Assembly: GCA_016946835.1 (NCBI GenBank)
Contig: JACVTC010000026.1
Location: 577,501-639,500, forward strand
Source of the DNA: Neocallimastix lanati (nom. inval.)
Lineage: Eukaryota; Neocallimastigomycota; Neocallimastigomycetes; Neocallimastigales; Neocallimastigaceae
DNA: 62,000 nucleotides
Direction of reading: 5' to 3'
The notes below the pieces were generated by a model, which was not told where the DNA came from, did not search any database, and saw nothing but the letters and a program-made list of their open reading frames with translations. This document shows positions 51,736 through 62,000 of the stretch, one piece after another; the stretch's first letter is position 1, and each line of letters opens with the position of its first letter. The translations under genes were made by a program, and so were the position numbers.

Positions 51736-54347
51736 TCTATTTCGTCAAGTGTTTTAAAGGACAAGCAGGGTAACTTTTTATTTTCTCATTCGGATCAATT
51801 AAATCGATTTGCTGAACATACAGTGAACTAGCTTCTGATGTTACTCAACACAGTTTGGATAATGAATACTGGGTAAGTTTATTTGGAACTAATCCTAATA
51901 ATAATCTTACTTGGGATATTAATGATTCTATTACTATGGAAGAAATTCAAAACACTGTGCTTGAAATGAAAAATAATAAAGCTCCTGGACCCGATGGTAT
52001 TCCGACTGAATTTTTTAAAGCCTTCTTTAGTAAATCTGATTTATCCGATAATCAAGATGATTCTTCAGATGATCACTACTCTAAGTGTGCTAAATATTTA
52101 CTTCCATTATTTAACAAAATCTGGGATGGTGATTTCCCTGAAGAGTGGAATTCGGCTTCTATAATATCAATTCCAAAAAAAGGAGATCTTTCGAATTGCA
52201 ATAATTATCGTGGTATTTCTCTTATTAATGTTGGCTTAAAAATTATTTCAAAGATTGTTACTAATAGAATTGCTAAATATGCCCTTGAACATAAATTTGT
52301 TAGACCTGAACAATTTGGATTTAGAAATAAAGAAGAATGCATAAGTTTGTATATTTCAATTAGAGAGATATGTCAAAGAAGAAAATTTAAAGGAAATTTT
52401 ACTTATCTTGCTTTTCTCGATCTTAAAAAAGCCTATGATTCAGTTCCTATTTTTAATATTTTGACCAAATTATATAACTTAGGAATTAGAGATAAATGTC
52501 ATCTGTTTTTAAAGAATCTTTATCTATCCTCTAAAGCTCGTGCTTTTTTTAATGGTAATCTCTCAGAAGAATTTTCGATTAATCGTGGTGTTAGACAAGG
52601 ATGCCCTCTATCTCCTATTTTATTCAATTTGTTCATTAATGATATACTGGATAATTGTGATAAGTACGGTGTGTATTAAGATTCTCAATATTGTTGTGGT
52701 GGACTTTTTGCGGATGATATTGTTTTAGTTGCTCCATCTAAACAAGCTCTTAAGAAAATTTTGAATAAAGTTCATGAATGGGTTATTATGAATGAAATGA
52801 CTTTTGGAATTAATAAGTGTGCTACTCTTGTTGTAATACCAATTAACTTTGTTAAACCGATAAACTATGAAAATCCATCTTTCTTTATTGGTAGTAAAAA
52901 ATTACCTAAAACTGACAACTATACCTATCTTGGTATTCCTTTTGATGAATCTTTATCACTGAAACCTATACAATCCAAATTAAACAGTAATTTAAATGTC
53001 AAATTAAATTTGTACATTCGATTTCTTATTAATAAATCTGTTCCTCTCCCATTGAAGAAATATGTTTTAATTTCGTTTATTCTTAGTCTTGTTATATATT
53101 ATGCTCCTCTCTTTGGTTCAAATAAGAGCAGATGTTCTAAAGCTCAAAAAATTATTAATAGAGGACTTTATTGGAGTTACGGATTTAAATCTCGCAATTC
53201 TTCTGTTATTCTCTATAATATTACTCGTGAATTGAGAATACCTCCTCTTTCAGCCGTCTGTGCTATATCTCAATTACATTGCTTTAGAAAATGGAAAAAC
53301 TCATCATGTATTATTAATCATCTCACTAATAATATTCCTACTATGTCACATTATTCATGGACTAAAGAATCAAGGACTTTGGATAAGAAATTAAATGGTA
53401 AGAAAACAAGTGAAATAAAAAAGTTTTATTGGGAAAGAGATGTCTTCAAACCTTCAAAAGCTAAAAAAGCAATTATTTACAAGGAGAATGATTTTGGATT
53501 TATTTCAGAAATCAGAAACTTAACATTTCAATATCCTAAGCATCAATTGAGATTCTTTTGGATTTCTCGAATTAGGTGTGGTTTTAAATTCGACATTAGT
53601 ATTTCCATTAAAAGAAAAATCGTCTAAGAAGATTGCCCTAAATGTTGCCCAATGTTGTGGTGTTAGTATACCTAGTTTTTCTCACTGGATCTTTGCCTGT
53701 AAAGAATTGGAAAATTACAGAAATAAATCTTTACCTTTTCTAGATGATCTCTTTTTGAAGTTTGCATTGATAACTGAACAAAAATCCTTGGATGTTTCTT
53801 TAGATTCAGAAAAGGATTATGATAATAATATTTATTATTATATATTGAGTGCATTTCTTGGTGGGCGTTCAATATATTCAAAAATTAAAGTTAATGATGG
53901 GGAACAAAGACAATTAGTTGACAATATTTTTAAACAAAGTTCAACTTCGTCAACTGTTCCGTATTTTGTGGGGATTGCGGAGTTTCTAACAAACGTAATA
54001 CCATTAATTTGTCGATCTTTTAGTTTGATGATGAAATGGTATTCCGTTGAATCTACCGTTACCAAGAGCGTTGACGTCGAAATGATAAGGCATGGATTTT
54101 CACCTCCAGATACAGATTCGATTGATAACACTAATACTGAAATTATTACTCGTAATAATGGACGTGGAGTTATTATCGAGGAATGGGAAAAGTTAGAGGC
54201 TATTGCTTCTAACGCACTTTTATAATTTTATAATATATAATATTTTATTTCATGTATTTTATTTGTTATTTTTTTCATTTAATTTCATGTAATTTTATTA
54301 TTATTATAAATTAAATAAAGTTATTCTCTAAGTCTAAAAAAAAAAAA
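51736..54347 (+). pseudogene. LINE element 4 (family A-like), 5'-truncated
   Basis: Starts before the reverse transcriptase (matching element 1 near 42920). Open parts are 51855-52679, 52761-53627 and 53578-54225. The reverse transcriptase has GPDGIPTEFFKAFF, FLDLKKAYDSVP and GVRQGCPLSPILFN, then a TAA at 52677-52679 just before CCGGLFADD. Further on, a TAA at about 53625 and a one-base insertion in the Cys/His knuckle shift the frame. The C-terminus has VGIAEFLTN and KSVDVEMIRH, and stops at 54223-54225. AATAAAG, AAGTCT and A12 (54336-54347) end it. The N-terminal region and endonuclease are missing. Confidence 0.85.
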
Positions 54348-54482
54348 TTTATTTTGTGTTTTATTTTTTGTTTATTTTTTTATCTTTTTTTTTATTATTT
54401 TATTACATGTATTTTATCAAATATTTAATTAATAAAGATGAAACAAGTTTGCTGCCGTTAAAAAAAAAAAAAAAAAAAAAAA
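54348..54482 (+). mobile_element. 3'-UTR-only copy of family B LINE
   Basis: About 110 bases match the family B 3' UTR at about 49655-49762 (TTTATTTTGTGTTTTATTTT..., AATAAAGATGAAACAAGTTT, GCTGCCGTT). A poly(A) tail follows at 54460-54482. It starts right at the poly(A) of element 4: an extremely 5'-truncated insertion. Confidence 0.85.
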
Positions 54483-54655
54483 CGAAAATTCAATAAATAA
54501 TTCTTCTTCTGGTTTAAATTGTTTACAGAAGATATACTCAAGAATTTGGAATGGAGAATTTCCTAGCTCTTGGAATGAAGCAAGTATTATATCTATTCCT
54601 AAAAAAGGAGATGATCTATCTGATTGTGACAATTATCGAGGTATCTCACTGATTA
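54483..54655 (+). mobile_element. family B reverse-transcriptase fragment
   Basis: Nearly identical to about 47360-47536 of element 2, including CTAAAAAAGGAGATGATC with one A fewer than element 2. It stops at CTGATTAAC, where the 5' UTR of element 5 begins. It keeps the unshifted reading of this segment. Confidence 0.85.
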
Positions 54656-55398
54656 ACCCCCAATGATGTGGACTGTTTTTCCAGGTCCATGGAGGATTGA
54701 TGGAAAAGGAATAATCTATATCAGGTGTACTAATTACAGCTTTCTGTGATTCTGATGATAATCGATGGTTATCCTTTCTAAAGTGGCTTCTAGTACGAAG
54801 AGTGAAAACTGGAATACTGGAAGACTGTAGAAAGTGAACTTGATGTTTTATATTGTTTTAAACTGGATATGTAGTAACATTGGAGTTGTATAATTATTAA
54901 TATCATGTAGTTTCTACATATTATCATTGTAATGAATCTATTGTATTTTTTACTTTAGCATTATTTTGTAAATGTATTTTTCTATAGTATTATTTATACT
55001 CTCATGTAGCTATTGTAAAATGGAAATGTAGGAGATTGATTCACTCCAAAGCTTGTGTTTGAGACATTATTTAACTGATAGGAATCTTTTTATAGTCTTT
55101 CACTGCTAACATTATTTACATTTTCATTTCAATTTATTTATGATTACATTAGAGAAAATTATTTTATCAATCAAAGCTTTACAAATCGATTAGAATTTCA
55201 GAAACTCAACAGAAAATACAAAACAGAGAAAAAAAAAAAGAAAAGTGTTTATTCATTACTAAAATAACAGGAAAAAAAGATATTATTCATTATTACAAAA
55301 TTCTTAAGTTGTTCATTTTTTTTAAACTTATTCAATTACTCCACGAAAATAGGATCTTCATATTTTTATTATTATTTTTTTTTATATTTTTCTATTTA

Positions 55399-55431
<33 letters not shown>

Positions 55432-58399
55432 TATCTATATTTCTTATTTTTTAGTATTTTAGTTTTCATTGTTTCATTTTTTTAAATTGTAGTTTTTTTA
55501 GTTCATTATGGAAAAGATATTTCACCGGGGTTCTCGCTGCTATGGAATATCTATTGACAACACAGGTTTGATTTTTATCCGTGGTATACACTCATGGACT
55601 AATGCTAAAATGAAGGAATTTATTCATTCTAAATGCAAAAAATTCAATGTTAATATTTTGTCAGTAAAGAGAATTACTAAATTCAATGATAGTTCTTAAG
55701 GATAAAAGTATACACTCCAAATTTCAACCTCAAAAAATTTAATAAAGTATTTAAAAAAAGCACTATCAGGAGTTAAAATTTCATATTGTAAATGTTCCAA
55801 ATGGAATCATAAGGTTTCTTTTCGGCATTTAAAACAAAATTTAATATCTAATAACACATCCAATGATATTAACACAGTAAACCTCAGTTCAACAAATTTA
55901 GTAAATTGTAATAATGGCAATCATGAACTAATTGCTCCCAATATTCCTAATCTTAATTCTCAAAATCCATTTTCACATTCTAACACAGGAAAGTTTTCTT
56001 TTTGTCTTAGTTGAGATAGTATTGAATACTTTAACACAATATTTAAACCATTATTTATTTGTTTTCAGGAAACAGGTAATGGTACCAATGAGGCTAGAAA
56101 TCCATGTAAAGTAACACTTCCCAACTATAAATATTTCTTGAAAAGAATGGATCCTACTACTCCAGGTTGAAGAGGTTTATATCTTGGTTATCATGTCTCA
56201 TGTCAAGCAGTACTCGAAGATAATTCCTATACTTATCTTGTGTCTTTAACAACTTATAGTCTCTGGAATCACTCTATGTGTTCTGTTGGTAATATCTATA
56301 TTCCCACTAAGAAACACTCATTACAAGTCCGATATGCATTTTCAGAAGTTTTCACATGGCTTCAGAATCACACTAATCATCCATCTATTCTTCTTGGAGA
56401 CTTTAACATAAGTACCTCTGATTTACAAGATAAATTTTCTAATAGTAACCTTGAAAACTGGTTTATTCTTTCGATTAATGGTTCACCTATTTCATGGACA
56501 AGAGGTAGATATTCATCAAATATTGATCATGCGTTGATAAGTAAATTCAAGTATGCTGGATAAAATATCAAGTGCTTATTTTGTTTATTATCCTTCTGTA
56601 TCTGATCATAAACCTCTCATGGTTTATTGTAAGAAAATTACCACAGATGAATCATTTTTGCTAGCAAAAAAATTTGTAAGATGGGATAGGTATAAATGTC
56701 TTGAGCAAAAGAAAGAAGTATGTCATTATAATAAATTTGAAATTCTTAATGAAGAAAAAGGAAATGAGGAACTTTCAATAGATTGTGTTATTGAAAAGTT
56801 CATTAACACTACTAATTCCATTGCTAAGGATTTATCGATTACATCTTCAACAGAAATCAGAAAAGCGATGTTTAGAATGTCACGAAAAATATATTGTCTT
56901 CAAAAGGTAAAGTATATTAAATACAAACAAATTAAGCGTTATGTTTCTGCAAATGATTCAAATGAATTTGCTAAAATAATTGACTCGTATAACAGACTTT
57001 GTGAATCAATTCATAAAAAATGTAACGAATTTAGGAGAAAAGAATATTTATATTGGATTAAAATTGGATGTTCGTTAGCTCTTAAAAAGGATAGTAGGAA
57101 AGCATGGAAATGGGTTAAAAAGAATGCAAAAATAAATAATCAATCTTTCACGGTCTCTCATCCTATTAAAAATTATAATAATGAACTTGTTTCTTCTACA
57201 GATGAAAAATTAAAAGTTTGGCATTCTCATTATAAATTCTTAGGGTCGGATTCTTCAGGTCATAGTCTTTCTAAAGATTACTGGAAAGATTCTGATGCGC
57301 TAAGGAATTTGGGAAGACCAAGGCAAAAAGAATGGGATATTAACCAAGGTATTAGCGATGAAGAAATTTGCAAAGCAATCTCCTCCACTCCTAATTTTAA
57401 AGCTTGTGGTCCTGATGGTATTCCAATGGAATTCTTCAAAGTTTTGATTCCTTGTAAAGATGATTCAGAAGGATCAAGTGACAATAATAGTAATATTTCA
57501 TCTGGCTTTACAATGTATCAAAGCCTTAATCAATCGTATTTGGAATAGTGATTTCCCAAAATCATGGAATAACGCATCAATAGTTTCTATTCATAAAATG
57601 GGCGATCCATCAGATTGTAATAACTATCGTGGTATCTCTCTTATCAATAATGAATTAAAAATTATAACAAAAATCATAGCTAATAGAATCTCTAAATATG
57701 GAATTGATGAAGGTTTTATAAAACCTGAACAATATGGTTTTCGTAATCGAGAAGAATGTATAAGTCTTTACACTACATTAAGAATTATATGTCAGAGAAG
57801 GAAATTTGAAAATAAGGATACTTTACCTTGCTTTTTTGGACCTTAAAAAAGCGTATGACTCAATGCCCATATATAATACATTATATATGGAGATTCATAA
57901 CTTATTTATTAGGGGAAAGTGCTATAAATTTATTGAAAAACTTATACTTATCTTCCAAGGCCTATGTGAGGGTTGATGGACAACTATCAGTATTAAGAAA
58001 GGAGTTCATCAAGGTTGCCATCTCTCATCTATTTTAACCGCCATATTCCATAAAAACCTATTGTGAGGAAAACATGGAAAATAGTTATAAGGCAAAATCG
58101 AACTAGGAGCCTTTTGTATGCTAGCCCATGGACTAACAGCCAGGATAGAAACTAATTCGATTGTTGAATTGATAAGGAAATAAGAAATTCCATTATATAT
58201 TAGAATGCTAATTTTTATCCATATGGTGTTATTCATCGATGAATAGAAAGAGCTAGAGACCATTTTGTTTTTTGGAAATCAGTATAATGTAGCTTTTAAT
58301 ATTAATATATAAAAAATAAAAGTTCTTTTTTTTTTTTTTTTTTTAATGAATATTAATAAATAAAGTTTATCTCAAATCCAAAAAAAAAAAAAAAAAAAA
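54656..58399 (+). pseudogene. LINE element 5 (family D), full 5' end, heavily broken
   Basis: The 5' UTR 54656-55100 closely matches element 1 (CCCCCAATGATGTGGACTG start). ATG at 55508 opens 63 codons of the N-terminal domain (RGSRCYGISIDN, LIFIRGIHSW), then frameshifts. The endonuclease is in pieces (ICFQETGNG, GLYLGYH, SVGNIYIPTKK, SILLGDFNIS up to 56563). 56553-57548 holds SDHKPLMVYC and DGIPMEFFKVL, and 57460-57846 holds NNYRGISLIN and EQYGFRNREE. After QLSVLRK at about 58000 the rest of the reverse transcriptase and the knuckle are deleted or replaced. Only the C-terminal tail similarity (INSTIELI antisense artefact excluded; VLFIDE-KELE sense) and a 3' end with A20 (58380-58399) remain. 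Confidence 0.8.
55101..55507 (+). promoter_or_regulatory. 5' leader of element 5 between conserved 5' UTR and ORF
   Basis: AT-rich leader with A- and T-rich blocks and a short (TA)n near 55402-55422. It is the counterpart of 41031-41312 in element 1 and 45533-45796 in element 2. LINE promoters lie in the 5' UTR, but no specific motif was identified here. Confidence 0.4.
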
Positions 58400-59053
58400 T
58401 ATTTTTAAAATTTATATAATAGTGTCTTTAATATTTATAATAGAATTTTATTATATTTCATTATTTGATTTTAATGAAAAATACAATTAATTATTGTATA
58501 ATTTGTTTAAATTTGTTTAAATAAAGCAAAGTACGAATATACACTTCTTAGTCTAAAACAAAACAAAACATAAAAGCATAAAATAAAGAAAAAAAAAAGA
58601 AAACAAAAAAAAAAATAAAAATTATGAATAATTTACTATAAAAATATAATTAATATAGAATTTTAATATTTTTTAATATTATTAGATAAATCTATATTTT
58701 ATATTTAATATAAAGAAATAAGGCTTAATATATGTTTATTATTAATTGAATAATAAAATAAATAAATAAATTATATATATTATAAATTTATTATTATTTT
58801 TTTTTTATAATTTTATTTTTATTTTTTATTTTTTCATTATTTTTTCAAACAAATTAAAGAATTTTTTAGATAGTTTATTTATTTTATTTTATTTTATTTA
58901 TTTTTAAATAATATTTTCAATAATATATACATAATACTCTTTTTTTTTTTGGCTATTTTTTATTTTAGTAGTTAATTTATTTATATCACATATTAATAAA
59001 ATTTTATTCTAATCATACTAAATGTAATTTATAAATATAAAATATATATCATA
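58400..59053. other. spacer with a possible further LINE 3' end
   Basis: AATAAAGCAAAGTACG...CTTAGTCTAAAACAAAACA near 58521-58568 resembles the AATAAAG..AGTCT-poly(A) ends of the cluster, with a decayed tail. The rest is AT-rich, with an AAATA/TTTTATTT low-complexity stretch up to the 3' end of the ankyrin gene. No gene was seen. Confidence 0.5.
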
Positions 59054-61444
59054 TTAATTGTTGACATTAGTTATTTCTTGATAAGGCTCTAGTAAAGATA
59101 TAATAGTAACATTATTATAGTCAATAGCATAATCATAAGCAGTTTTGTCATTTTTATCTTTAATATTTATTTGAATTTTTTCTTGTTCTTCTAATAATCT
59201 TTCTATTGCTCCAGCATTGTTATGAACACTAGCATATATTAATGCTGTTCTATTATTTTCATCCTTTTCATTGATATGGGCACCATGTTCTATAAGAACA
59301 TTTACAATTCGTTTATTACCATTAATACATGCATACATTAATGGTGTTAAACCTATATTATTTTTATCATTGATTTTAGCTCCATGTTGAATGATATAAT
59401 TAATTATATTGACATTAGAATATTTACATTGACATGCATACATTAAAGCTGATTTGTTCATATTATCTTTTTCCGTAACATTAATTCCACTATTTATTAA
59501 ATAATAAACTATTTTTTCATAGAGATTATTACTATTTATGCCTTCTTCTTCATCATTTTCGTCATCAACATCTTCATCATCCATAAAATATTCATAATCT
59601 TCATCTAAATAATCTTGAACACCGTTCTCATTGAAGATGTTAATATTATCTTCATTAAAAATATACATTAAAGGTGTCTTTTTATTATTATCTTGGACAT
59701 CTATTTCTGTTCCTTTTTCAATTAATTGTTGTACAATATCATCATATCCATAGTTACACGCATAAAATAAAGCAGTTCTACCATATTTATCTTTTTCATT
59801 AACACTGACATTACTACGAATTAAAAATTGAATGACATCTTTATTACCATATATAATAGCACGAATTAACAGAAGACCACACTCTACATTTTTATGATCA
59901 ATTATTGCACCTTGAGTAATAAGATATTTTGCAACACTAGTAAATCCATTATCAATTGCGTACATCAATGCAGTATAATTATCATTATCTTTTTCATTAA
60001 TTTCAGCTTTTTGTTCAACTAATAATTTTACAATACTTAAAAATCCATTTTCACTCGCAAAAATTAGTGCTGTTTTTCGACTACTATCTTTCATATTGAT
60101 ATCTACTTTATTTTCTATTAATTTTTTCACAATGCGTTCATTACCTACAATACAGGTATACATTAATGCAGTAAGACCAAGATAATCTTGTTCATTGATA
60201 AGTACATTATTATTATTTAATAAAAATTCTGAAACTCTTTCATGTTCTGAGAAACAAGAATGCATTAAAGGAGTGACACCTTCTTTATCTTTTTGATTAA
60301 CATTTGCTTCATATTGAATAAGAATTTTTACTATCTCAAAGTAACCTTTTTCACAAGCATATGTTAATGCTGTTTTTAGTTTATCACTTTTATCATCAAC
60401 ATTAGCACCTTTTTCTAATAGTAATTTTACAATTACAATATTATCTTGAATACTTGCGATCATTAATGAAGTTTGACCATATTTATTTCTATCATTAATA
60501 TTAGCGCCTTGATTAATTAATGGTATCATTAAATCTATTAAATTATTTTCTGTTGCATATATTATTGACGAATAAAGATCAACATCTTTTATATTAACAT
60601 TTGGATAGTACATCATTAATAATTTACAAATTTCTATTTTCTTTAATTGACATGCAAGAATTAATGGCGTTTTCCCATCTTTATTTACTTCATTAATATT
60701 AGAACCATTATCAAGAAGTTTTTTAATAATTACTATATTACCTGTTTGAATTGCTGTTAATAATGCTGTATTTCTATTATGCGCTTCTTTTTCATTAAGA
60801 TGAATTTTTGAATACTCATAATTAATAATTTGTTTTATTTTTTCTTGATTAAGTTTAATATTATTTTTACCAAAAGAAATAAATTTAAGGATAAAATCAT
60901 TATTGAAAATATAATAGTTTAAAATAATATCTAATAATTTTTCATTTTGATATTCTACTGTATAATAAATTCCAGTTTTTCCTTCTTGATTTTTATAATT
61001 AATATCAACACCTTTAAAAAGAAGGAATTTTAAAGATTTTTCTGTTAAAGAATTATTTTTAAAAAGAAATGTCAAAAGATTATCTTTATTTCCGTTTAAA
61101 TAATTGATATTAGCTTGCTTATTTAATAATAAATTTGCGATATAAAAATTTGCTTTTTCTACTGCTAAAAACAATGGTATCTTTCCTTCTTCCGTTTCAA
61201 AATTTATATTATTAATATTATTAATTAGATATTCTGAAATGCATTTATCTGATTCATTTTCAATGGATTGGATTAATCCTTGCTTTAATATTTCTTTTTC
61301 TTCGTATAATAAAAATTTATTATCTTCAATAAATTTAAATAATTTGGTATAATTATTTTCAATAATAATGCTATAAAGTTTATTTTTTATTTTTGTGATT
61401 GTATTATCATTATTCATATTGTTATTGTTGATATGTGATAGCAT
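59054..61444 (-). CDS. ankyrin-repeat protein
   Basis: 796 residues in one exon from ATG (MLSHINNNNMNNDN). After a helical N-terminal region (about 15-85), about 18 ankyrin repeats run to the end, with consensus cores such as KTALTYACEKGYFEIVKILI, LTPLMYACINGNKRIVNVLI and RTALFYACNYGYDDIVQQLI. Two or three repeats near 100-210 are degenerate, and an acidic insert (DEDVDDENDEEEG) interrupts the array at about 606-635. No signal peptide, membrane segment or catalytic domain is visible. Ankyrin arrays bind partner proteins, so a scaffold or regulatory role is inferred; partners are unknown. Long Asn-rich ankyrin-only proteins are common in anaerobic fungi and protists, and horizontal origin cannot be judged here. 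Confidence 0.93.
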   Translation of the reverse strand: MLSHINNNNMNNDNTITKIKNKLYSIIIENNYTKLFKFIEDNKFLLYEEKEILKQGLIQSIENESDKCISEYLINNINNINFETEEGKIPLFLAVEKANFYIANLLLNKQANINYLNGNKDNLLTFLFKNNSLTEKSLKFLLFKGVDINYKNQEGKTGIYYTVEYQNEKLLDIILNYYIFNNDFILKFISFGKNNIKLNQEKIKQIINYEYSKIHLNEKEAHNRNTALLTAIQTGNIVIIKKLLDNGSNINEVNKDGKTPLILACQLKKIEICKLLMMYYPNVNIKDVDLYSSIIYATENNLIDLMIPLINQGANINDRNKYGQTSLMIASIQDNIVIVKLLLEKGANVDDKSDKLKTALTYACEKGYFEIVKILIQYEANVNQKDKEGVTPLMHSCFSEHERVSEFLLNNNNVLINEQDYLGLTALMYTCIVGNERIVKKLIENKVDINMKDSSRKTALIFASENGFLSIVKLLVEQKAEINEKDNDNYTALMYAIDNGFTSVAKYLITQGAIIDHKNVECGLLLIRAIIYGNKDVIQFLIRSNVSVNEKDKYGRTALFYACNYGYDDIVQQLIEKGTEIDVQDNNKKTPLMYIFNEDNINIFNENGVQDYLDEDYEYFMDDEDVDDENDEEEGINSNNLYEKIVYYLINSGINVTEKDNMNKSALMYACQCKYSNVNIINYIIQHGAKINDKNNIGLTPLMYACINGNKRIVNVLIEHGAHINEKDENNRTALIYASVHNNAGAIERLLEEQEKIQINIKDKNDKTAYDYAIDYNNVTIISLLEPYQEITNVNN

Positions 61445-61826
61445 TTATTGAACAATTAATATATTTATGTATATACAAATTAATTCTTGAAATTCCTTTA
61501 TTATTTTGGAAATTATTAAAAAAATTTTGAATATTAAATTGAAGGGATTTCTATTTGTTATGATATGTTATTTGATAGAGATATATAGTTATTAGCATTA
61601 AATTTTTATTTTTTAAAATAAAAAAAAAAAAGATTTATTATTATGAAGGGTATTATTTGTTAAAAATAATTATTTTTTTTTAATTTATTTTTATACAAAT
61701 TTTTTAATTGGATTATTAATTCTCTAAAATCAATGATTAGTATTTTTTTAATATTGATAATTTTTTTTTAAAAAAAAATAAAAAAATAAAATTAAAAAAA
61801 AAAAAAATAAAATTACTAGTATGTTA
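61445..61826. other. 5' flank of the ankyrin gene
   Basis: AT-rich sequence containing the presumed promoter. No other feature was recognised. Confidence 0.6.
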
Positions 61827-61907
<81 letters not shown>

Positions 61908-61910
61908 TAC

Positions 61911-61988
<78 letters not shown>
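61827..61988. repeat. (ATT)n microsatellite
   Basis: About 160 bases of TTA triplets with one interruption (TTTACT near 61906). It lies at the right edge of the window. Confidence 0.9.
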
Positions 61989-61989
<1 letters not shown>

Positions 61990-62000
61990 GTTAAAAGTCA

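Noticed and set aside
54656-58399. Target-site duplication for element 5
   Set aside because: The left flank (CTGATTAAC) does not recur after the poly(A) at 58399. The 3' side seems rearranged or the end belongs to another copy.

Overview
The window looks like nuclear DNA of a very AT-rich eukaryote, most likely an anaerobic gut fungus (Neocallimastigomycota). The reasons are extreme A+T outside genes with long homopolymers and ATT/AAT microsatellites, spliced genes with short GT..AG introns, asparagine-rich proteins, a secreted CotH-kinase protein (a family expanded in these fungi), and a strongly expressed-looking enolase whose G/C-ending codons contrast with everything around it. A Dictyostelium-like amoeba cannot be excluded from sequence alone.

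Layout. 1-1008: first exons of an unknown minus-strand gene that leaves the window through a poly-Asn tract. 1009-10165: AT desert with decayed repeats, a small spliced hypothetical gene (4210-4499) and a repeat-flanked relic (4875-6480). 10166-12184: CotH-like secreted protein. 13597-21378: minus-strand block holding an RRM protein with a long RS domain (three exons, splice sites resolvable) and an Asn-rich protein. Phase-compatible splice sites suggest these two may be one gene of about 2249 codons. 22781-22972: candidate structured RNA. 24596-25198: MscL-type mechanosensitive channel with a C-terminal zinc ribbon. 25199-36843: desert with islands of higher GC, namely decayed exons, an integrase-like scrap, a candidate structured RNA (30493-30742), palindromic elements and a LIM-domain pseudogene (32734-33362). 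36844-38434: two-exon enolase. 38849-58570: a roughly 20-kb head-to-tail cluster of non-LTR retrotransposons, all on the plus strand. 59054-61444: ankyrin-repeat protein. The window ends in another ATT microsatellite.

The retrotransposon cluster is the most striking part. At least four related families (called A-D here) share one layout: a conserved N-terminal region (possibly RRM-like), AP-type endonuclease, reverse transcriptase, cysteine/histidine knuckle and a conserved C-terminal segment, followed by a 3' UTR and poly(A). Every copy is broken. Several poly(A) tails run directly into another truncated copy. Exact 12-bp and 15-bp target-site duplications show that one element sits inside the 5' UTR of another and that a 3' fragment sits inside a mosaic of retroelement pieces. 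The pattern recalls the self-nesting Zepp LINE arrays of Chlorella.

The host genes do not form a pathway. They are unrelated neighbours separated by AT-rich spacers. No tRNA, rRNA, CRISPR array or organellar gene was recognised. All work was by eye, so small coordinate errors are possible, and functional names for scraps are tentative.
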